Assembly: GCA_964019135.1 (NCBI GenBank)
Contig: OZ025255.1
Coordinates: 39,586,811 to 39,650,810, forward strand
Reading direction: 5' to 3'
From: Arenicola marina
Taxonomy: Eukaryota > Annelida > Polychaeta > Arenicolidae
Length of the DNA stretch: 64,000 nt
The translations under genes and the position numbers were made by a program. The notes under the pieces are model-generated. The model was not told the origin of the DNA. It searched no databases and saw only the letters and a list, made by a program, of their open reading frames with translations. Below are positions 47,850 to 59,343 of this stretch, one piece after another; position 1 is the stretch's first letter, and the number at the start of each line of letters is the position of its first letter.

Positions 47850-48215
47850 GTATGACAGTAATGACTATATATACTGTTGGATTGTGGGGATGAATTATCA
47901 TGACCAGGGAATGAAAACAACGATTCATGGCATACACTAAACCAGATTATTCAATAAGATAAACATCAAATTTATTTCTTCTTTCGGTTTGAAACGTATT
48001 GCAGAATTATAACGAAAAATGGCTTTAGCCTGATTGGTGTCCAGAACATTCGCTGTTGTCAGCAGTCAGTTGCTTTCTTACGGCAACTCTAAAAAAGAAA
48101 ACGTTCAATCATATCAAATTTTGAATTAGACGATTGATCAATAGTTAACTCAATAAGTATGTTAGCTTTAATAATGTGACATTGACATGTCTGCAATGAT
48201 AAAGTGACAATTAGA
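47850..48215. repeat. locus block W, copy B
   Basis: GGGATGAATTATCATGACCAGG, AAAACAACGATTCATG and TTCTTTCGGTTTGAAACG align with 32868-33215 in the same order. Divergence is substantial. Confidence 0.6.
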
Positions 48216-48357
48216 TGGTGAAATAAAAATGACTTATCACGTATTGTGTGATTTGCTTTGATCGCGTATCCGGTTCTAGTTGTTTAAAAATCACCATTAT
48301 AGAATTTGGAGAAACAAAAGTACCGGTAGCTGTCGGCATTGGCGCTGTCGTGGTAGG

Positions 48358-48597
48358 CTATGGTAGGGATCCAAGCCTCAAGGCTGGTAGCGCCATTGGT
48401 GAAGCGACACATGATGAGGTGGCGCACTTACATGAGCAGACACATGGGCCAGCGGTACAGGAAACAGGCGCTACAGTAAAACGTAAACAATTGTATAAGG
48501 GAAATTGTGCGTTCGATGCGCTACCCGTATCGTTCAGGTGAGACAGTGGTAGCGAAGCTCGTGGGTCAACGTCACATCCAATGGAAACATAACTCAC
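48358..48597 (-). CDS. possible small cysteine-rich exon
   Basis: Minus-strand open frame of 79 codons with a Cys cluster SCTAGPCVCSCKC. After one stop it continues into a Pro/Thr-rich stretch (PTTTAPMPTATG). It lies in locus copy B between blocks W and U, the position held by the vWFA remnant in copy A. On the 5' side of this frame, minus-strand GGTAAGTAAC and GGTAAGCAAC sequences (plus about 48604-48613 and 48663-48672) look like splice donors. I do not recognise the family. It could be an exon of a related secreted protein or a chance frame. Confidence 0.2.
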   Translation of the reverse strand: MSYVSIGCDVDPRASLPLSHLNDTGSASNAQFPLYNCLRFTVAPVSCTAGPCVCSCKCATSSCVASPMALPALRLGSLP

Positions 48598-48719
48598 GCG
48601 TTACTTACCTTCAATTGATTGTATAAGCTGTACGTCCAAAAGGAATATAAATCAGGTGTTGCTTACCTTCCTGTAACTGGACATTCCCGACAGATTGTAT
48701 ATAAGCTGGAGCAGACATT

Positions 48720-48905
48720 CACAGTTACATATAACACAAAGAAACGGCGAAGGTGATAGGACGGCAGACTCCGATCACGACCACACAGAAACATGAAGCA
48801 TAGCATACGGTGAATGAATTAATGACACATCAAACTGCTGGGGATGTAATTTTAGTGAACCACCTTTAAGATGGTGTCAAGGTCGTGTGTTACCTCAGAC
48901 GTCAG
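48720..48905 (-). other. locus block U, copy B
   Basis: Counterpart of 36400-36560 (GATCACGACCACAC, GAAACATGAAGCATAGC, CTTTAAGATGG). See that entry for the hydrophobic frame. It supports duplication of a gene 5' region. Confidence 0.4.
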
Positions 48906-49319
48906 CAAGATTTGGACTTGGCCAATGGCATTTCGATGGTACCAAACTGCTTCTTACATGTGCGGCTCCAATGACGACATTCACCAATGGCATGGAGAAA
49001 CCCAAGGAATCATTTCCGTGCCTATGCTGTAAAACAAAACGATAACAATTACATCTATTTGAAATATCAGCTTGTGTGTTGACTGATGCATTGATCCATT
49101 TATATTTTACAAGTGTTACCTTGGACGTCACATTTAGTTGATGGCACACAGACAGAAACTATTGTGTAGCCTAATATGCCGAACAGGACAAACGAAGAAA
49201 TAATACATGTTCGATAGATCTAAAAACCCAGTTCCAGATCGGCTTAAGGTCCCGGCCGCCTTGATTCTGTGGTGCTCCAGGGCTGGAGGCCGGCGTAAGC
49301 AAAGAACTGGAAATACGAC
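48906..49319. other. unique part of locus copy B
   Basis: No exon or repeat recognised. Confidence 0.35.
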
Positions 49320-49790
49320 TTCTAGTGAGTTTCATTTGCGGTGGGTCTCTTATAGTACCCTTCGCCAATATAGAGGTACAATATACATATACAGGTATGT
49401 GCTTTGTTCTCTCAATGACGAACTAGTTAAATATGCATGCCACTAAAGTTATGTGACGTTTGATATCACCATGTCCATAATTCTCTAACAATGAAAAAAT
49501 GTCTGCAGTGTTACAGTATATTAACGGATAATTAAATGCAGCTGTCATGGTTATATTCACATAGACCCCAGTACATCATGCACATTACATCCACAGATGG
49601 TATCGAAGGCCTCTTCTAATTTAACTTTAACCATTATTTGGAATTTAAAAAATGTTTTGCGACGTAACATAACGTCTATCGTTAAGCTGTACCTGAAGTT
49701 TATGGCAAGTCATCACTTTAATATCTTTAGCATGAGTTATTTTCAAACGTCGCACATTCCATCATGTTGCAATACAACATATAACTAAAC
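49320..49790. repeat. locus block X, copy B (shorter)
   Basis: CTTCGCCA, GTGACGTTTGATAT, AAAATGTCTGCA, AATGCAGCTGTCA and GGTTATATTCACAT follow the order of 36645-36900. Similarity fades after about 49790, so this copy is truncated or diverged. Confidence 0.6.
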
Positions 49791-50680
49791 TAATTATATG
49801 TTATGTGTATTTGAAATATTTTTATAATGAGAAAACGTCACTGGAGAAGACATAAAAGTATCTCAGTAATGTCAATAATGTTCAGGTGTTACCCACCGGA
49901 CTGGCGTCAATACACTAAAGAGGTAATAAAGTCACTGGCAATAGTCATGCTTAATGACCGCATCCAGCTGCCGCACCGCCAATAATACATATTGCCGTAC
50001 CTTCTGGTGCCGCAGCATATCAATTATTCTCTCGCCCCTCACCGTCCACTTATGTTGTCCAGAATGCTTGTCAGTGGTACACGACAACTCGCCCCCCCCC
50101 CGTCCATACTTCACACCCATGGCACATGGACCCCCCAAAAGCACACGTGCCTCTACATTTCAAGCATTATACTTCACGCATTCTGACTTAGTCGCAAGGT
50201 ATGACTCGGTATGACTCTGTTCTAGTACAAAGATATAAATATATCATTATGTTAATACTCTCATTCATCAGAAATCATCGATCCAGAAGGGACCACTTTT
50301 ACTGCCAATGGTGTTCAGGAATTGGGATAAGAAGGCGCCCATGAACACAGAGAGGCACCAGCGTGCTGGAAATGACTACCTAGCTACTGCCCAATCGAAA
50401 AACGATATTGGATGCTTTTACTGGGTACTTCCCGATTGTTATGCGGCAATGGCAGCAACTTAACCCAGTATTTTATTGCTGGCTATTCCCGGTGACACAT
50501 AATTGTCAACCTAACGCCCCTACGACCGCTTGGTTCGGCGTTTAAATCCTCACATCAAAAATATATTTACCGTTTGATATTATTTAAGTTTAATGTACAC
50601 TTTTTCCTCCATATCTACCGTATTGATTGGAGACCCCATATTTGCGATCTATAGAACTGTATTGGGAGCACCATGGTGTC
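49791..50680. other. unique region, nothing recognised
   Basis: C-run at 50092-50101. No gene or RNA recognised. Confidence 0.4.
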
Positions 50681-50925
50681 GGAGAGACCAGCCCGGTAGC
50701 TCAGTGGATTAGAGCGCTCGCTTTGAATGCTCTGGCCACCTGAGAGCCTAACGGCACGTGGATCGATGGTTCCAGCCCTGCTGTGGCCATGTCCTTGTGG
50801 TCGCAGGATAAAGATCCCATGTCTTTCTTCGTAAAGAGTAGAGGGTTACCCCTAGGGACATGGCTCCACTCTCCCTTCCTTCTCCCATTTACGCGATATG
50901 ACCAAAAGTGGTTAAAGCGTCCTGA
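50681..50925 (+). mobile_element. tRNA-derived SINE (family 2), long copy, plus strand
   Basis: The head has TAGCTCAGTGGATTAGAGCG and a degraded B box GGTTCCAGCCC (50768-50778). The body has GGCCATGTCC, TCCCATGTCTTTCTTCG and ACGCGATATGACCAAAAG, matching the inverted copy at 43037-43280. Confidence 0.83.
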
Positions 50926-51390
50926 AGCGGCCCGTGTCTTCTGTTCACACCTTTGGAATGTGACATCTTGCATATATATTAAATTTACTCATCCAGCAAT
51001 ATTTTTCTTGAAAAATGTAAGAACTATTTGGATTGGAAATTATGTATTTATATTATTAGCATACCTATTGTATGCAACAAAAACCCAGATATGTTGTTTA
51101 GCCTCTTCTTGTGGCCAAATTAGTGCATCCCATGTGAAAAATTGTGGCTTTCTTGTGTACTACGTCATCGAAATATGCACATTGCGGCAGTTTTATACCT
51201 TTAGTCATGCGATGACAGATCTATTTCTCATGAAGGTTACATTTAGACAGTCAGACAATGTGTTCTAAATGTGTTTCCAAAATATTTCGAAAACCATAAT
51301 TTAAGTAAAACATTGCTGCATGAGCAGCTTTAATATGCGTTAATATTAATAAACATTAAAAATATAATGAGACCCCCTGGGTCAAACGTA
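50926..51390. other. unique AT-rich stretch
   Basis: No feature recognised. Confidence 0.35.
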
Positions 51391-51480
51391 GCATCTATCC
51401 TATTTCACGACAAAACGGCGTACAATATATATTTCTCACCAATGTGCATAACAACGAATGCGACAAGTGCAATGGTACTG
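51391..51480. repeat. locus block Y, copy C, with unexpanded 62-bp array site
   Basis: GTCAAACGTAGCATC to ATTTCTCACCAATGTG matches the left flank of the 72-unit array. The next bases, AATGCGACAAGTGCAATGGTACT (51458-51480), align with the start of its first unit (AACCGCGCTACAGGTGCAGTGGTACA). No repetition follows, so this copy carries at most part of one unit. Confidence 0.65.
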
Positions 51481-51760
51481 CTTAAATTGATTGAGCTTAC
51501 AAGTTTGGCGACCTAAGCAAGCGGTCAAGGAAATATGCCACGATCAAGATCATCAGCCAGTCGGTTTGATAATATGCATATGGCAATAACAATGCTCTAA
51601 CTTTGTGAATTTAATTAATTCATTTAATTAATTTCTAGATAGATGAAACATAAATCGATTTTAATATGTTATCCACGTGTGTTTCATAAATAAAAAAATC
51701 ATAAGAAATGTCTTCATACATAATTTGTGTTATAATGGAAGCAACAAAACTTTGAGATTT
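51481..51760. repeat. locus block Z, copy C
   Basis: GATCAAGATCATCAGCCAGTC and ATAATGGAAGCAACAAAAC are in the same order as in 42043-42175. The match is diverged but colinear. Confidence 0.45.
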
Positions 51761-52000
51761 AAAGGCCAGCTTGTTGGTAAATTAATTCCTAAAATCAGAA
51801 TTCCGGTTCCGGTTTAATCTCTCAATAAAGGCAACGTCGACTGATCGCCTGTGAAATATGTCTTTATTATTAAAGGCGTCATATTGGATAATGGCCAATA
51901 TGTATAATACGGCGATTCCTCCACCGCCACCGCTCACATTCGTAAGTACCCCTATGCCGGCTCACGGTGGACCCCCACTCACCCTTTATCTTAGACCTCC
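51761..52000. other. unique stretch, nothing recognised
   Basis: No feature recognised. Confidence 0.35.
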
Positions 52001-52215
52001 TCTTGCCATAATGCAGGCTGGGAATCCGCGTGGCGTCCTGGGTTCGAACCCCCGTCTGAGTCCCTAACCGGGGACAAGTTTTATCCATGTATCTGTCATT
52101 GTCCCGGGCAATCCCTTGGCCCAGGACAAGTTTTATCCATGTATCTGTCATTGTCCCGGGAGATCCCTTGGCCCAGTTCAGCTTTGGGGCGCCCAAAAGC
52201 ACACAAACATACCAC
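52001..52215 (+). mobile_element. degraded tRNA-SINE-like element with 53-bp internal duplication
   Basis: A perfect B box, GGTTCGAACCC at 52041-52051, is preceded by TCCTG as in SINE family 1; no clear A box is left. A stretch beginning GGACAAGTTTTATCC is directly repeated at 52071 and 52124 (53-bp period). A GGCGCCCAAAAGCACAC end resembles a piece at 50133-50147. Family membership is uncertain. Confidence 0.5.
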
Positions 52216-52439
52216 ATTACAGATTCAGCTTGTGATTGACATTCCGGGTGTCAGTTGGTTCCCGTGCCAATCCCCAGACAAAACGAATTTTTGTTCACGG
52301 GACAGAACTCGTATTCTGTCCCCAAAGCCTGTTTCGTTTCAACGGAATTCGACATCGTGGCACTATATCGAGAAAATACGCTTTTGTGGTTTGGTTTTGG
52401 TGCCACTGAAATTGCTATTATTATGACATGGTGTAGATA
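52216..52439. other. unique stretch, nothing recognised
   Basis: No feature recognised. Confidence 0.35.
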
Positions 52440-53330
52440 ATAGCGTTGTATGCTAGTACTATATACCTAGTTATATTTGAATTTTTGGGATGAATTATGA
52501 TGCCAATGCAATGGAAACAACGGCTCATGTCATACAGGAAACCGCAAATGCCACAATAATAAATAACCTGTACAGGCATCGAACTCTAAAAAAGAAGCAC
52601 AAGTCAATGCACCTGGCACATGTTGGTTATATTCATATAGACCAGAATGCATTACGTCCAATTGAACCTTTCGTAAAGCCTCGAGGTTGTTTTTAACGCC
52701 TCTTCAATTTTAACGCTAACCACTAGTCCACTATTCGAGTTTTGAAAAATGTGTTACGTAACAGCCTGACGTCTTGTGGGATCATAAGGCTGTAAACGAA
52801 TGCCGCCGCAAGCCTGTCACTTTAATATCACTTTATAATACATATTTTAACGTCCGATCCACGTGTTTTATGGAAAAGACGATTAACAGGCTAAAGAGCA
52901 TCATGCACCAGGAGTTCATGAATATTGATCGGAGATGACAGTAAATGCCTTTCGAATTATGTTCATAGTGGCGGGTATGCAGCTGTGGTTGGTGAATCCA
53001 TTATAGCAGAATGTAGTGTCATCTTTTATAATACGGCGCCACATGTGTTCACACAGTTAAGCTAAGATCAGCTGCCGATAGTTCTGAAAACACTTATCAC
53101 TTTAAAACGAAGTAACCTATAGATGACGTATCGTGTATATAGTTCCTGGACTGAAACGTTAGCGATCAAACACTGGGATATATTACTCTCTTAGACTGTT
53201 GTAGTTTGCAAAGGCGATAGCAGTTTAGTTAATCTGGATAACATAATACATCAATATGAAATAGACGGGAATAACTGTCAGAATAACCTTACAGTGATAT
53301 ATTCTGTAAATTTGAATGTTACCAAACTCT
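52440..53330. repeat. locus blocks W and X fused, copy C
   Basis: 52440-52566 matches block W (TGCTAGTACTATATACC, GGGATGAATTATGATG, GAAACAACGGCTCATG). From 52567 the sequence is block X (AAGTCAATGCACCTGGCACA and onward), colinear with 36830-37490. Everything that lies between W and X in copy A, about 3.5 kb including the vWFA remnant, is absent. This copy therefore looks like a deletion derivative, or a pre-insertion state, of the locus. Confidence 0.65.
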
Positions 53331-54461
53331 TCTCTGTGTCGAATAAGGCTTTTGTCTTGCTGAGGAAATTCGCTCCCACGAAGGAACAACAGGGTTTCAC
53401 TATGTTGCAGATTACTGTTACGCGGCATGCAATAGTAACAAGTACCCAGTAAAAATGTGTCTTAGTATACACATATTTTGTTTAATGCCCGCCTTGTCAA
53501 TTACGCTGTTAATACGGCCTGGTCCATTCGTCTATCACATGGCACTCTTAAGCAAGTACCCGACCAAATAAAACCATCTTATTTTAGAATGCCGAAGCCC
53601 TCGTCTGCCAAGTTTCGCTGTCGGAGATGTCGCCCGATAGGACCGCCCTCTATCGCCGCTTCCTCCATGCACCTCTAGCTGGCGGCGTCTGCACTCGGCG
53701 ATGAACCGTATTGATGTATACTAACAATTTAGAGTCCAACCCGGTCATGCATGCTGTGAATGTGTTGTGAGGTTTCGACGTCGGCCACTTTTCGCTCACG
53801 ACACCACTTTAGCAAAGAGATGTAGCAACGTATTCCATTTTATGAGTTTATTTTCTTTTTACAACTCTTTGTCTCTGATATTCCCTATCTGCCTACTCTT
53901 TGTCGTGAATCTCACTAGTTCCTCCTCCGCTCCTCTTGCCCCGCTTCTTTTATAGGTCCCCCCTACACCCCGTCACCATCAGAATTCCTCCCCGTCCCTC
54001 GGGAGTACCCTGGTCACATCACGCTACATTTAACCTATGCAGGGCCCGCCTCACCCCCTGGGACGCCCTGGCCTCTCCCCTGACCTGATGTCATGCTCGG
54101 TGTGGATTCCCGCAGATGTTGTGGCGGATCTCCCTCTCAAGTGGTTGGGGCCCGCTCCACCTCCTTCCTGCGCCCGGGGGACCACCCTAGCCCCATCCAG
54201 TGGTCACTTCGGGCGACCTGCCTCGCTGGACTATCCCCACGGGTGCCTTACCAATATTTCCAGACACGCTAACGCCCCACTACGGTTCCCCTACAGTATA
54301 TAACAGCAATCTTTACCATGCACGCACACTCTTATTACGACCAGTGCCGTATTATATCTCAAAATTGTTTGCCGTTCGTTATTAACCATGCTGCAATAAA
54401 AAAACGTGCGAACAAAAATGAATTGTATTATACATGTATGCCCTAAAAGGTGGGTTGCAAC
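53331..54461. other. unique region, nothing supported
   Basis: A C-rich interval at about 53920-54220 carries short frames without recognisable domains. ACCGCCCTCTATCGCC at 53641-53656 resembles the end of repeat family D. Confidence 0.4.
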
Positions 54462-54700
54462 CCCATGTCCCCCTTAGATCCGCCTCTGCCCCCCCCCCCT
54501 CCTTTCCACCCTGCATCTTCTAAACCCCTAGAGGTTTGGAACCATGTTAAATAATTAACACACCAAACCAGACCAGATAGATACCTGATAAACCTCTCCC
54601 ACCACCAGGAGGGGCAGGTTAGGGGGGTTGCACCCTCCCCCTCTTAGGAACTTGAACATACACTGTAAAAGTCGGGTTTTCCGTGCACCCCCCCCCCCCC
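54462..54700 (-). mobile_element. inverted-repeat element fragments
   Basis: CCCCCTTAGATCCGCCTCTG (about 54470-54489) is the element's right end. Near 54640-54685 the inverted interior sequence appears (GAACATACACTGTAAAAGTC, next to a C-run). The two pieces are in opposite orientations, so this is a rearranged copy or two nested ones. Confidence 0.55.
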
Positions 54701-55495
54701 CCGAGTCCTGGCCACTCTGTCTTGTCAGTAGCCCTATATTATAGTACAGTCAGAATCTGTGGTGGAGAGAATGTTGTCTTTTTCAGTATAAATATCAAGT
54801 TTGTAGCAGATGTTGCGGTTGCGTATGATCTGAAACCCCTTTCCGCTTGTCAGGGTCAGGGGAAACACCTTGTTGTGCTTTTAATAGCGCTGCTGGGCAC
54901 GCCGATTTAAGGGTCAATGAGTATTGATGAGGCGGGATGCTGGTGACGTAACAAGCATGAATATTCATGTCGAGGTTTTCTGGCGAATTTAAGGCGTACC
55001 GTCCCACCCCGCCCCCACCCCCTCCCTTCTAATGCAACACGGCTTCACTGACCACGCGATGCGTCAACGCCCTGCATAAGCAATGCCTAAACCACCATCG
55101 TCAACCTCTACAGGTTCAAACTGGTACCCGATTAAATTATCAGTTGGTGTAAATTCGGTGTTTACTTCAACTTCTTCATGCGACTCGCCAGAAGTTTGTT
55201 CTTGCTCCGCCATATTGTATACAACCGGAAGTACTATCTGCGTAAAAACTCTAACGCGATGTAACTAGTTAATTAAACCGCTTAGATATTATAGCTTCCG
55301 GTGGTAGCAGTCATTTAAACCTACTCTTCACTTTATCACCGGTCACGTCATCATCAGTGGACAGAGGTGGGTGCCCATGGCAAGTTGGGTGGTCGTGCAA
55401 AAGTGTTTGGAACTTCACTAATGTATGACTAAAAAATGTTATATTTTGGGTTACGTTTAGTTAATTCCCTATAGTTTACCTGGAAATGTAAATGA
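54701..55495. other. unique region, nothing supported
   Basis: No gene recognised. Confidence 0.4.
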
Positions 55496-55747
55496 TATGG
55501 CAATGTTCTGTTGCCATGGAAACGAAATTTGGAAGTGCGATCGCCGTTTTTCCGTCTGGGTATACATGAGAAGACCCATTGGAAGAATCGTGGCGATTTG
55601 AGTGCCATTCGACTTGGCCGCTTTGGCATGATGATACAATATATTTACCTCATTGAAATGGATAGGGGCTTTCGAGAAATGTTCCGCCCTCTAGCAGGGA
55701 AAGCAAAATATAAATTATCTATTTAACTAAGAAACAACTAGGCGGGT
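55496..55747 (+). repeat. interspersed repeat family D, copy 2
   Basis: Colinear with 34562-34832 (TGCCATGGAAAC, GTGCGATCGCCG, GGAAGAATCGTGGCGATTTG, GCCCTCTAGC). Short open frames are incidental. Confidence 0.6.
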
Positions 55748-56344
55748 TTTTCAAGCCTCCCAAACAAGCATCGGGACAAAAAAAAAGAACATACAAACGA
55801 TCCCAATTTTCTTCATCATATTTTCTTTATTTGATTTGATTTGATCTTTATTTATTTGCCATGGAAACGGAATTCAGCAGCGTTCGCCGCGTTTTTCGAT
55901 TTAGGCTGTCATGTCACTTGTAGTGCCTTTATCTCCATAGGATCCAAAGTTCGACGTTTTCGACTGTATACCGAAAAGTTGCCGGATTATGTAACCATTT
56001 TGAACGGCGGTCGGGTCAGCTCAGTATTATTTACCCGCAACTGCCAGTACAGAGCGCTGGCTTCAAAAGGACGCCGCTGCCACCATTCAAACATCCTTGT
56101 CTTTAGACTTCTGTCAGTAACAAATACGTGTTTTTTTTCTCGGCAGCACACCTCCTTTTAGACGTAACATGACACATCGTTGGTTTGACGTCACCTCATG
56201 TGGTAATAATGCCGCGCCATACAATGTGCCTCGAATTTGTCTTCAGAACATAGCTTCATCTATAGTGACAGAGCCATCCGCAGAACGATATACCAGATCC
56301 AGTACCAGATCCAGGTAGTATGGCGATTGCCTGTGCCTCAGAAC
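55748..56344. other. unique region with a partial family D copy
   Basis: 55856-55930 repeats TGCCATGGAAACGGAATTC and a CGCGTTTTTCG segment of family D. Nothing else recognised. Confidence 0.45.
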
Positions 56345-56715
56345 CAGGGGCGGATCTAGGAATTTGCCAAGGGGGGGATTGCTTTCTGAAAACTTTCGAC
56401 CGGGGGGTGTGCTCTCTGAAGACTTGCGACCGGGGAGGGTGGGGCAGGGGGGGGGGGGGCGGGGGGGCGTGCTCGGAGAAGCCGACTTTAACAGTGTATG
56501 TTCAGGGTCCCAAAGGGTGTGCTGCTCTCTGAAAACTTGCGACCGGGGGGGGGGGGGGTGGAAGGGCTTGGAGAACCTGACTTTAACAGTGTATGTTGAG
56601 TTTCGTAAGGGGGGGGGTGGCTCTCTGAAGACTTTAACATGTATAGTGACATGTATGTTGTATGTTCTGGTTCCCAGGGACCCCTCTAACCCACCCCCCC
56701 CTAGATCCGCCCCTG
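56345..56715 (+). mobile_element. short inverted-repeat element, internally expanded copy
   Basis: It begins CAGGGGCGGATCTAGG and ends CCTAGATCCGCCCCTG, the same perfect 16-bp terminal inverted repeats as 165-322, but is 371 bp long. The interior contains three or four copies of a module with CTCTGAAAACTTGCGACCGG, a G-run and ACTTTAACAGTGTATGTT. The module is therefore amplified relative to the 158-bp copy. No transposase is present. Confidence 0.75.
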
Positions 56716-58020
56716 ATAACAGTGACATAACATTAAAGATTAAATTCAGTCGATCACTGGGTCTGGCCATTTTTGGTACCGTGGAGGCACGATCGAGAGA
56801 CTCGGATGCAGGGATGAATGTCGAGTGTTTTCAAGACGGAGTTTTCTTTGTTTATTCCGAAAGTTCTGCGCTTCATCGCCTCCAAATATTTTAACGTGTA
56901 CCTCTCATAGCCATGTTTAGTGAATGGGAAGTCTTTAGAATAAACCTGGAGAGAAATTGACTTATAGCTGCCTAAGCTTCAACATGGAGCACGTGTGTTT
57001 GTTTGTCCCCAAAACTGAAGTCTCGCGGCCCGATCGTGAGAATTGTATAGTCCTATAACAGCTTCACTCAAATGGATGTGGGTGTTTCTCTATACGCGCG
57101 GCAGTTAATGTTTGGCATATCAACGCGCCCGTAACAGACCTAATCGGATGCTTTGCTCCATTCAATGTAACAACAGAATTTTTCGTCAACGTCTATTAAC
57201 TTATCGTCCACAAACAATCTGTTATGCAGACCCAAGACTTATCAGTAGGTTTCATTAATATTGCCATTCATGTAGGTTTACAACGCATACCGTATGTTCA
57301 ACAAAGGTCAAATATGCAATCTTGTCTGCAGCTTGTATGAATGAAACCACACATTCATGCGTAGAAAAAATTGTTTAAGACATAGTACAAGATGAGAAAA
57401 TCCTCCGTTGCTTAGGAGGTTGCAAAGAAATTATTGCAACATTTTTGTGAATTATTGCATCAATGACGGTCAAATAAGTCAACCAAAATGTGTTTTGCGG
57501 CTTGGTTCATCGCACAGTAGCATTCAGCGTAGTTCCACATTAACCACGTAAATGCTATGATATACATTTATGCATTTATCGATCACTCCATCACTTTACT
57601 TGTATTATAGCGTTCCTTCATGTGGGACATTTCTGTTATTATGCAACCCATGTATCCAGTTATGCCATGATGGCACTCATTGTGTAGTCCTTCCACGGGT
57701 TTGGGGTCCACCATATTAACGCTCGCCTAGGGAATATTCAAATCAAATGAGATCGTAAAGTGTTATACATTTAGTATCTCAATCAGCTAGTATCGCGGGG
57801 AGAAATACAATTTGCACTTTATCAATAATGCAAGTGACTACGCGGGATATGATACCGAAACAACCATTTGATAGCTAGCCGGCCTTCATAAACTGAAGGA
57901 TCTCCCATAACGGTAACCAGTATTGGCAGGTCGTGTAGTGAAACCTTGACGCACGCAGGGACCCCCAATGATCCCTGTTGTCCAGCCCTCAATAGGCACT
58001 CATCTCGCACCCTTAGCCCA
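56716..58020. other. unique region, nothing recognised
   Basis: No gene, RNA or repeat recognised. Confidence 0.45.
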
Positions 58021-58031
58021 AGATGGCGGCG
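58021..58031 (+). promoter_or_regulatory. AAGATGGCGGC motif
   Basis: CCAAGATGGCGGCGACG matches the YY1-type element found around start codons of many animal housekeeping genes, and the ATG is in a good initiation context. The frame runs only 31 codons (MAATISTEFNFSVC then WWRWS and on), with a possible GT donor inside. Without a second exon this stays a motif call. Confidence 0.25.
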
Positions 58032-59343
58032 ACGATCTCGACCGAGTTTAACTTCTCGGTGTGCTCCTGGTGGCGCTGGTCCTGCTCACTTCGCGCGCTG
58101 TGGCACGATGCAATTTAAAAAGTACCTCGAAAGGTGATATTTCAAGGGTACACACAGATATAAAAAATGTTACGGTTAGGGTTAGGATTTGGTAGAGTTT
58201 ACAACAACAGGGGTACTTTCATAAGAGCGTGATAGGAATTCCTAAATTTGGCTGGGATGATTATCCATGCACAGCGCATGCTGTGACCGTAAACTAGGTT
58301 ACTGCCATTTAGTCACGGTCATCAAGCTGCGCCCAGTGAATACTGTAGTTTCTACGGCATCAACAGAAAAAAAACATAAGGACATTTGTAGCATTTCATC
58401 GTGATCGAGCTGCACCAACATTATCGCTTCCAATTTCTCGATGAATAACAAGATGGTAATTATAATAATATTATGGCTGAGGGGTTGTTAAATACAACTC
58501 GTAACTACTTGTGTTACTCATAAAAGGGCTAGTTGGGTCACTTTACGTCGCCTGTATTGCAATATTTATGCGTCTGTTACGAGAACATAACTGTGCCGGG
58601 ATAGGTGCAGAGCAATCACCGGTATCACCGACCAGCCATCGCCATAATCATCGAACCTGGCTGTTACTGCGAGATAAAACCCGCACTAGGAGCAGAAAAA
58701 CAATCTCTATATTACAATCCAAACGGGATCTTCCGTTCCAAACGTCCTTTAATGGCAGTTGAGTTGAGATTTGATGTCTTTTATTTTCTCCGAAAAAATG
58801 GTTAAATAGATAATCCTGAATTCGGTCACGATAGACCGCTACCCTTTGTAGCAGGGAGTGCTGTAGGCAAAATCAGGATGTTTCCAGGTACTGTGAAACA
58901 GTAGAAATACCGTGGTAACAAGGACTAATCCGTAGCATCGCATTGCCATTACGTGGGCAAAAATCATCGTGTGATTATTCAGCATATTAAATATTTGGTT
59001 TAAGCAGATCATGTGGGGATTGGTTACTGGTTATTGATCCTCCAAATGTGAACAAAATGTGACCCGGTCATGCACTGAAATGGCAAAATCGCTCGCACGG
59101 GGTAACTGCACGAAAAGGTGGCCTTCTTGCATACTACATCATCAAACGTCAAGGATTCTCGACCCTATTGGGACCGTATAAATATAGAAATGTATGGATT
59201 TCAAAACGCATCAATAGTGAAACAGGTTTACTTTTCTACACCCTGTGTTCTCAGCTTGCAATTGAAGCACACGGCAGGCAGTCTATTCTTGTCTACATGA
59301 AGCCGTTTTAACCATTACAAGGTGAAACGACGCTGCATATCGG
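58032..59343. other. unique region, nothing recognised
   Basis: Two telomere-like words (GGTTAGGGTTAGG at 58175) are isolated. No gene recognised. Confidence 0.45.

Noticed and set aside
53470..54385. Cluster of short Pro/Ser-rich plus-strand frames
   Set aside because: They reflect C-rich composition; no domain or repeat-supported coding pattern.
58172..58186. Interstitial telomere repeat
   Set aside because: Only two TTAGGG-like words; too short to mean anything.
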